Below are positions 6,876 through 12,110 of a DNA stretch of 12,110 bases, piece after piece; within the stretch, counting starts at the first letter, position 1; each line of letters begins with the position of its first letter. Under the pieces are notes generated by a model, which saw only the letters and a program-made list of their open reading frames with translations, was not told where the DNA came from and did no database searches. Location: the NCBI GenBank assembly GCA_945877045.1, contig CAMCQW010000034.1:1-12110 (forward strand), written 5' to 3'. Source of the DNA: Chryseobacterium gleum. GTDB taxonomy: Bacteria > Bacteroidota > Bacteroidia > Flavobacteriales_D > Crocinitomicaceae. The translations under genes were made by a program, and so were the position numbers.

Positions 6876-8519
6876 TTAATTCATTAGGTTTTTCGCCGTT
6901 AGTATCGCTTCAGTAGTAATTATTTCACCGCTCATTAAGCGCGCAATTTCAACAGCTATTTCATCACTTTTTAATCGCTTCACGTGTGTTTGTGACCCAT
7001 TATCGTCCGTGTCTTTTTCAACCTTAAAATGATGATTGGCTTTAGCTGATACTTGCGGTAAATGGGTTATCGCAATTAACTGCAAATTTTCACCCATGTT
7101 TCGTAAAAGGATGCCTATTTTTTCGGCAACATCTCCAGAAACACCTGTGTCAATTTCATCGAATAAGATGGTCGGTAACTTTCTTTTTTCAGAAATTATT
7201 TTTTGAAGCGCCAACATAACCCGAGACATCTCCCCTCCACTTGCTGCCTTCTCAATGGGAACCATAGACATTCCTTTATTTGCGCTAAAAAGAATTTTAA
7301 GCTCCGAATTCCCATTTTCCTTGAGTGTATCAGTGGCAAGTAAGTCAAAAGAGAGTTTAGTTTCTATTAATTTCAACTCCATTAATATTTTCTGAAGTGA
7401 TTTTTCTAAGGAAGTTGCAGCGGCTATTCTTTTTTCATGCAATTCCTTCGCGTTTAATTGCAAGGATGCATACAAGGCATTATTCTCAGTCATCAAAACA
7501 TGAATTTCTTCATCTAATAGCTTATTATCAAGTGAGTTATGGCTTAACTTAGTCCATAATTCTACTAATTGACTTTGATTCGAAAAGCGATGCTTGCTTA
7601 ATTGTCGGTTATATTCATCTACTTTTTTAAGTATTTTTTGCTGCTCTTCCGGATCAACTTCAAGGCCGTTCACTAAGTTTTCTGCTTCATTCATGAGCTC
7701 TTTTAATTCAATTAAAATAGCCTTCAATTGTCCTTGAAACTGCTTCATTTTTGGGTCTACATCGCCTACTTTTTCAAGTTTAAACAAAACTGAATTCAAT
7801 ACAGTATAAGGACCATTTTCCTCTGAGAAATTACTTAGTTGGATGGCTATATCACGTATGAAATCTGCATTTTCTATACGCTTTAAGACAGATTCAAACT
7901 CTGAAAAATCAGTATTCAGTAAATCCAGTTGCGCTAATTCCTCTAAAAGAAATTGATTGTAATCATTTTGCTTTAGAAGCTCCGTTCTTTTTTCTTCTAA
8001 CTTGCTTAATAACAAATTGCTTGATTTCCAGTTCAGGTAATTTTTGGTGTATTTTTTCCGCAACAAGCTAGTATTTGCCATGTCGTCGAACAATTCCATT
8101 TGGTATTGATTTGATCTTAAATCGTAGGTGTTAAATTGCGAATTAACCGACAATAGTTGCGATGTTAATTCTTTTAAAACCGTTAATTGAACAGGGGTAT
8201 CATTGATAAAAGCCCTTGACTTTCCATCTTTAACGATTTCTCTTCGCACAATAATCTCTAAATTTTGGTCAAGATCGTGCGCAGTAAAAAAATCAATAAA
8301 ACGCGCCTCCATTTCAAACGAAGCTTCGACGAATGACTTATTGCTTTTTTTTCCTATAACTGAAAAATCGGCTCTTTCGCCTAAAAGCAAATTGATGGCG
8401 TTTAGTAAAATAGATTTTCCGGAACCTGTTTCTCCGGTTATCACCGTGAACCCTTTATCGAGCAATAGTTCTACCCGATCGATCAATACAAAATTATCGA
8501 TGCGTAGCAGCTTTACCAT
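6876..8519 (-). CDS. recN: DNA repair protein RecN
   Basis: RecN is an SMC-like ATPase that acts on DNA at double-strand breaks during recombinational repair. At 547 residues it has near the usual length. It shows the Walker A motif GETGSGKS at 29-36 after the typical LLRIDNFVLID opening. Long Leu/Lys/Glu-rich coiled-coil segments lie on both sides of the middle. The ABC signature ASGGEMSR is at about 424-431, the Walker B LPTILFDEIDTGVSGDVA at about 446-462, and ITHLPQVSAKA with the switch His follows. All ATPase motifs are complete. The ATG abuts the stop of the DUF4835 gene and the recN stop abuts the GSCFA start, so translation is likely coupled on both sides. I see no SOS operator; there is no intergenic space for one directly upstream. 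Confidence 0.97.
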   Translation of the reverse strand: MVKLLRIDNFVLIDRVELLLDKGFTVITGETGSGKSILLNAINLLLGERADFSVIGKKSNKSFVEASFEMEARFIDFFTAHDLDQNLEIIVRREIVKDGKSRAFINDTPVQLTVLKELTSQLLSVNSQFNTYDLRSNQYQMELFDDMANTSLLRKKYTKNYLNWKSSNLLLSKLEEKRTELLKQNDYNQFLLEELAQLDLLNTDFSEFESVLKRIENADFIRDIAIQLSNFSEENGPYTVLNSVLFKLEKVGDVDPKMKQFQGQLKAILIELKELMNEAENLVNGLEVDPEEQQKILKKVDEYNRQLSKHRFSNQSQLVELWTKLSHNSLDNKLLDEEIHVLMTENNALYASLQLNAKELHEKRIAAATSLEKSLQKILMELKLIETKLSFDLLATDTLKENGNSELKILFSANKGMSMVPIEKAASGGEMSRVMLALQKIISEKRKLPTILFDEIDTGVSGDVAEKIGILLRNMGENLQLIAITHLPQVSAKANHHFKVEKDTDDNGSQTHVKRLKSDEIAVEIARLMSGEIITTEAILTAKNLMN

Positions 8520-9422
8520 TTAATTGAGTATTTCTAGGTATTTGGATGTATTTGCCGGATCTAGCTTTTTAAGGAGATTAACAAATTCATTTTTCTCCTT
8601 TAGTTCACTGTCAAACAAAAGGTTTTTTATTTCCGTCGTTTTTGCGTTCAAGAAGGTTAAAACATTCAGTGAATTTGGTCTTGACTGTGCAACGGGGGTC
8701 AATCGAACCAAGGCATCATACATCGCTTTTCGGGCTTTAATTTTATCTTCTTGGAGTTTGTCGATGCCATTTCTGTGGTAATTGTAATTACATTCCCTTA
8801 AAGGTTCATATACGGCTTGCAGCATATTATCCACTAACCAATAACGATTTCTCTTTCCTTGTTCATTTGATTTCCAACCAAGTGCACCAGAATTTTGAGC
8901 ATTAGTAACGATTTGTTGTGCTTCGATAAAATAAGGTGTTCCTCCTTTTAATGAAAAGGAATCATAGTCCATTCCAATAATAAAATAAGCATAAAAAGCG
9001 AGAATGGAAGATAAATTATCCCTAAACTGATTGGGCGCATAGATCAGCATAGCATTTCTAGCAAAAGAAAATGTCATGTCATCATCTTGATAATTCATTA
9101 TTAATGTGTTGTAGTTGGTGTTAAATGCGGGACGAGAAGCTTGAATTTGAATTGATCCTGAAAAGACACCGGCTGTTGGTATTTTATTTATTTGCAGTTG
9201 CAGATTACAATTTATACGTTCCTCAATCTTAAAAATGTCTTTTGTCCATTGTGTGTTATTCATTAAATCTGTAACAGTTAACTTTAATTGAGTTAGCGCT
9301 TCTTGCTCAATACTATTCACTTCCAATTTTGCTTCAGTAATAATAGTGACTTGACAATTCAACTCTTGGGATTTGACCGTAAAGGCGAGCAAGAAAATTA
9401 GGATGGAAAGAAATTGTTTCAT
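8520..9422 (-). CDS. porD: DUF4835 family exported protein (PorD-like)
   Basis: This 300-residue protein has a signal peptide (residues 1-18, cut before Q19-ELNCQV) and no lipobox, so it is expected in the periplasm or at the outer membrane. Sequence and place match DUF4835, which in Bacteroidota sits between coaBC and recN. I recall that current annotation names this family type IX secretion protein PorD, but its mechanistic role is poorly defined and I see no catalytic motif. Typical segments are the early EAKLEVNSIEQEALTQL region, the central SILAFYAYFIIGMDYDSFSLKGG block (about 140-162) and a C-terminal helical region with SRPNSLNVLTFLNAKTTEI. The ATG overlaps the coaBC stop as ATGA, and the stop abuts recN. 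The symbol is tentative; the family call is firmer. Confidence 0.85.
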   Translation of the reverse strand: MKQFLSILIFLLAFTVKSQELNCQVTIITEAKLEVNSIEQEALTQLKLTVTDLMNNTQWTKDIFKIEERINCNLQLQINKIPTAGVFSGSIQIQASRPAFNTNYNTLIMNYQDDDMTFSFARNAMLIYAPNQFRDNLSSILAFYAYFIIGMDYDSFSLKGGTPYFIEAQQIVTNAQNSGALGWKSNEQGKRNRYWLVDNMLQAVYEPLRECNYNYHRNGIDKLQEDKIKARKAMYDALVRLTPVAQSRPNSLNVLTFLNAKTTEIKNLLFDSELKEKNEFVNLLKKLDPANTSKYLEILN

Positions 9423-10606
9423 TTACTGTATTCAATTATGTGATCAAAAATATCAATTGCCACTTCTGTTTTCTGTTTTAACTCAAAACTTTTAGCAGCG
9501 CCTTTGGAATCGAAGATAGTTATTTTGTTTGTATCCTTTTCAAAACCGGCACCTTTTTCATTCATAGAATTTAAAATAACAATATCCATTTTTTTATTTG
9601 CCAGTTTAGTTAACGCATTTTCACTTTCATTATTTGTTTCTAGCGCAAATCCAACTGTTAATTGATTCTCCTTTTTGTTATTCGATGCCCATTGTATAAT
9701 GTCAGGGTTTTTAACTAATGTTAGCTGCAATGGCGCATCCGATTTTTTTATTTTCTTTACCGCAACCTTAGCTGGCTTATAGTCTGCCACGGCAGCAGAA
9801 AAAATCCCAATATCACAGGTTGGCCAATGAGATTGAACAGCAAGAAGCATCTCATCTGCGGTAGTAACTGGAATTATTTCCAAGGAATCATGTTGCAAAG
9901 AACAAGCAGTTGGACCAGCAATCAATATCACTTTTGCACCGAGATGCAACGCTCTGTTTGCTATAGCAAAGCCCATTTTCCCACTAGAATTGTTTCCTAT
10001 AAAACGAACAGGGTCAATTGCTTCATGAGTAGGTCCTGCGGTAATTAATATCGTTTTCCCTAGCAATGATGGATGAATATGTAAAATTTCCTGAATCTTT
10101 TTTAGAATCATTTCAGGCTCTGCCATTCTTCCCTCACCGAATAGCCCACTAGCTAATTCCCCAGACTCAGCCGGAAGAATATGCACGCCATCAGTTGACA
10201 ATTGATCAAGATTACGCTTAAAGGTAGCGTGTTGATACATATCCAAATCCATTGCAGGCACAACTAGCGTTTTTTGGCGCATCGATAAATAAGTAGCTAA
10301 AAGAAGGTTATCACATGCGCCTGTTACCATCTTGGAAATCGTATTGGCAGTAGCCGGAGCAATCACCATTAAATCTGCCCATTCTCCATACAAGACATGA
10401 TTGTTCCATTCGCCTGTTTCTTTATTCCAGAAATCAATTCCTATAGGATTGTTTGAAAGAGCTGATAAGACAAGTGGGCTAACAAAATCTATAGATGAAG
10501 GCGTCATGATGCATTTGACTTCTGCCCCATATTTTTTAAGTAATCGTATTAGAAATGGAATTTTATATGCAGCAATACCACCACTGATTCCTACGATAAT
10601 TCGCAT
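9419..10606 (-). CDS. coaBC: Bifunctional phosphopantothenoylcysteine decarboxylase/phosphopantothenate-cysteine ligase
   Basis: The protein carries out two consecutive steps of coenzyme A synthesis in the cytoplasm. CoaB joins cysteine to 4'-phosphopantothenate using CTP, and CoaC, an FMN enzyme, decarboxylates the product. The 395 residues hold the CoaC domain at 1-175: GISGGIAAYK, catalytic His 70, APATANTI, PAMDLDMY and GEGRMAEP. The CoaB domain follows from about 183: ITAGPTHEAIDPVRFIGN with Asn 205, SSGKMGFAIA, AAVADYKPA, KKIKK and VKNPDI. Measured from E. coli His 75, Asn 125 and Cys 158 with a constant offset of five, the equivalents are His 70, Asp 120 and Ser 153. The decarboxylase Asn and Cys are thus replaced, as I remember for many Bacteroidota. 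The start is two bases past the rpoZ stop (TAA-C-ATG). CTP use links it loosely to pyrG in this window. Confidence 0.97.
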   Translation of the reverse strand: MRIIVGISGGIAAYKIPFLIRLLKKYGAEVKCIMTPSSIDFVSPLVLSALSNNPIGIDFWNKETGEWNNHVLYGEWADLMVIAPATANTISKMVTGACDNLLLATYLSMRQKTLVVPAMDLDMYQHATFKRNLDQLSTDGVHILPAESGELASGLFGEGRMAEPEMILKKIQEILHIHPSLLGKTILITAGPTHEAIDPVRFIGNNSSGKMGFAIANRALHLGAKVILIAGPTACSLQHDSLEIIPVTTADEMLLAVQSHWPTCDIGIFSAAVADYKPAKVAVKKIKKSDAPLQLTLVKNPDIIQWASNNKKENQLTVGFALETNNESENALTKLANKKMDIVILNSMNEKGAGFEKDTNKITIFDSKGAAKSFELKQKTEVAIDIFDHIIEYSK

Positions 10607-10607
10607 G

Positions 10608-10931
10608 TTAGATTTCCGTTTCGGGATTCCTCATGTAAATTTTATCTTCTAAGAATTCTTGTGTAGCGATAGAAACAGCCTTTGGCATTTTTTCATAATG
10701 CTTAGAGATTTCGATTTGCTCACGATTTTCAAAAACCTCTTCAAGGTTATCGGAAGTGGTTGCAAATTCTTGCAATTTCTGAGTCAATTCTTCTTTGATT
10801 TGCGTACTAATTTGATTAGAACGTTTAGCAATAGCAACTAGCGATTGGTAGATATTACCCGTCTTTTCTTCCAATAAGATGGTGTCACGTGTTATCGTTG
10901 ATTTTTCTGCATTGGTGTTTTTATAGCTCAT
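10608..10931 (-). CDS. rpoZ: RNA polymerase omega subunit, Bacteroidota type
   Basis: Omega (RpoZ/Rpb6 family) assists assembly and stability of RNA polymerase by clamping the beta' subunit. The 107-residue protein has the core motif GNIYQSLVAIAKRSNQISTQ (about 25-44), corresponding to the family's A-x-R-A-x-Q-I helix, followed by the amphipathic IKEELTQKLQEF helix. An acidic middle and a Lys/Tyr-rich C-terminus (MPKAVSIATQEFLEDKIYMRNP) complete the form usual in this phylum. It lies 22 bases after bamD and is followed after one base by coaBC. The pair omega-coaBC is common among Bacteroidota, and rpoZ is also near coaBC in other bacteria. The 22-base leader has A/T-rich sequence only; I see no Bacteroidota -33/-7 promoter there. 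Confidence 0.9.
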   Translation of the reverse strand: MSYKNTNAEKSTITRDTILLEEKTGNIYQSLVAIAKRSNQISTQIKEELTQKLQEFATTSDNLEEVFENREQIEISKHYEKMPKAVSIATQEFLEDKIYMRNPETEI

Positions 10932-10953
10932 ATTCTAAAGTTTAAATCAGTAA

Positions 10954-11742
10954 TTATTGATCCGATTTGATTCTATTGTACAATTCCTCCAATTCTTTTA
11001 AATAAGCAGATGATGGAAATTCGACTGCAAAGTTACGATATCTTTCAATAGTTTGCTCAATTCTATCATTTTTTTTACTTTCAATACTATTATTGGCCAA
11101 TAGATGGTTGTTTATTATCGCAAGGTATTTTATCTCTTCACGATAAATAGACCTTGGATAAGCGTCATTAAAAATATCAGCAGCGGTCATTGCTGAGCGA
11201 TAATTTTCAGTTTTAGCATATAATGCTACTTTATGATAATCTTTTTGTTCTAATTTAAATCGAAGACGATCGATCACCCGATTGCATGAATCGATTAGAT
11301 TGGAGGATGGATACCTATCAACGAAATCTTGTACATTATTAATGGCTATTAAGGTTTCTGTTTGGTCCAATGTCCAATTAGGGGAGTTTTTAACACTACA
11401 AAGAGCTAATAGAAACAAGGCTTCTTCGTTTTTAACACTATAAGGGAAACGCTCCGTATAGGCTCCGAAATAATAGCCAGCCATGTAATAATCGTTCATG
11501 AGGTAGTAGCTTTTTGCTAATCTGTAATAAGCTGCTTCACCTTGGTCTGTTTTTGGAGAATGTTGGTATACTTGTTCATACAATACAATACATCGATCGT
11601 ATTTTTCATCATCAAATAATTCATTTGCCACCACAAATTTTTCATCGTAGTCATCCCCTTTGATAATTTGATTGTAATTCGAACAGGCAACTAATATTGC
11701 ACAGATAGAAAAAAAGAAAAATTGCTTATAATATAATTTCAT
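10954..11742 (-). CDS. bamD: Outer membrane assembly lipoprotein BamD
   Basis: BamD is the essential lipoprotein partner of BamA in outer-membrane beta-barrel assembly, anchored on the periplasmic face of the outer membrane. The 262-residue protein has a lipoprotein signal with lipobox LVAC, so lipidation is expected at Cys 20; Ser at +2 fits outer-membrane sorting. The mature part is a row of tetratricopeptide-like helix pairs: about 35-65 (ANELFDDEKYDRCIVLYEQV), 70-100 (AAYYRLAKSYYLMNDYYMAGYYF), 100-140 (AYTERFPYS...EALFLLALC), and two later units ending with ERYRNFAVEFPSSAYLKE. The ATG abuts the stop of the M23/LysM gene. Length and fold pattern match BamD/YfiO; other TPR lipoproteins are less likely given the neighbours. 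Confidence 0.92.
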   Translation of the reverse strand: MKLYYKQFFFFSICAILVACSNYNQIIKGDDYDEKFVVANELFDDEKYDRCIVLYEQVYQHSPKTDQGEAAYYRLAKSYYLMNDYYMAGYYFGAYTERFPYSVKNEEALFLLALCSVKNSPNWTLDQTETLIAINNVQDFVDRYPSSNLIDSCNRVIDRLRFKLEQKDYHKVALYAKTENYRSAMTAADIFNDAYPRSIYREEIKYLAIINNHLLANNSIESKKNDRIEQTIERYRNFAVEFPSSAYLKELEELYNRIKSDQ

Positions 11743-12110
11743 TTACCTAATTCTTAGACTTTTTCCAACTTGGATTTTACTATTTGGTTTTAAACCGTTT
11801 AATTGACATATTTTAGAAACAGTTGTTTTGTTTCTTGCCGCTATTTCTGTTAAGGTATCACCCGATTTTACCGTATAATATTTTTTCTGTACAGTATTAA
11901 CTTTCACTACGGGTACAATAGGTTTATCTTTCACCACTTCTTTTACGATTTGTTCATCAGGCGAATTTGACTCATAATACTCACTTGGTTTAGCCCCTGG
12001 GACAAACAATCCTTTATGGACAAACAAATTTTCTCTTTTTAATTTCTTCGTTGTAAAATCGATTATTTCCTCTGGATTTATGGAGCCATCATAAAAACGC
12101 ACTTCAAAAT
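11743..12110 (-). CDS. M23 (LytM) metallopeptidase with C-terminal LysM, 3' end only
   Basis: Only the last 121 residues are visible; the 5' part lies beyond the right edge. The frame is open to the edge and begins FEVRFYDGSINPEEIIDF. This is the usual continuation of the GxHLHFEVR active-site motif of M23 zinc peptidases, and the two leftover bases AT at the edge fit a CAT His codon of that motif. The GTG at 12100-12102 is therefore an internal Val, not a start. A linker rich in Pro, Val and Lys (about 35-75) leads to one LysM domain (about 77-121) with YYTVKSGDTLTEIA and ICQLNGL, which binds peptidoglycan. The protein probably cuts peptide cross-links in the periplasm. Its stop directly abuts bamD. 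The M23 call rests on a short tail; the LysM call is firm. Confidence 0.78.
   Translation of the reverse strand, partial: FEVRFYDGSINPEEIIDFTTKKLKRENLFVHKGLFVPGAKPSEYYESNSPDEQIVKEVVKDKPIVPVVKVNTVQKKYYTVKSGDTLTEIAARNKTTVSKICQLNGLKPNSKIQVGKSLRIR

Noticed and set aside
8345..8352. T8 run (A8 on the coding strand) in recN as programmed frameshift
   Set aside because: It encodes Gly-Lys-Lys in a complete, full-length RecN; there is no structure or functional reason for a shift there.
8203..8781. Plus-strand open frames opposite the start of recN and the end of the DUF4835 gene
   Set aside because: They mirror the coding of well-supported genes, have no recognisable domain and no leader; treated as shadow frames.
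12100..12102. GTG as the start of the LysM protein
   Set aside because: It lies within FEVR of an M23 peptidase motif whose frame stays open to the edge, so it is an internal Val codon.
1..12110. A hidden defence, mobile or biosynthetic system
   Set aside because: All frames are accounted for by known families in two gene-dense runs, with no inserted sequence, terminal repeats, repeat array or composition break that I can see.

Overview
The window looks like chromosomal DNA from a Bacteroidota bacterium, most likely a flavobacterium-like lineage. The evidence is a type IX secretion (T9SS) sorting domain, signal peptides ending in '-S|Q', a Bacteroidota-type RNA polymerase omega subunit, a pyrG-yidC pair, a coaBC/DUF4835(PorD)/recN block, AT-rich DNA and very little Shine-Dalgarno signal. 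I do not assign a genus.

The DNA is almost wholly coding: twelve genes form two long, tightly packed, convergent runs. The left half (plus strand, 1-5938) holds the 3' part of pyrG (CTP synthase), yidC (membrane insertase), a talC-type transaldolase, a DUF4268 protein, a small secreted T9SS cargo protein, and an HD-domain phosphohydrolase that starts at TTG. The right half (minus strand, 12110 down to 5928) holds the 3' end of an M23 metallopeptidase with a C-terminal LysM, then bamD, rpoZ (omega), coaBC, a DUF4835/PorD-like protein, recN and a GSCFA-domain protein. The two runs meet tail to tail with an 11-base overlap of the HD and GSCFA genes. No gap between genes exceeds about 25 bases. 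I found no RNA gene, mobile element, CRISPR array or convincing promoter, and both runs extend beyond the window.

Functionally the window mixes core metabolism (CTP, pentose phosphates, coenzyme A) and information processing (omega, RecN) with envelope building: YidC for the inner membrane, BamD for the outer membrane, M23/LysM for peptidoglycan, and PorD-like plus a T9SS cargo for secretion. I see no sign of horizontal transfer and no new multi-gene system. The points most worth checking are the two substitutions in the CoaC active site (Asn to Asp, Cys to Ser), the repeated zero-spacing TAA/ATG junctions, the overlapping convergent ends without an obvious terminator, and the unassigned DUF4268 and T9SS cargo genes.
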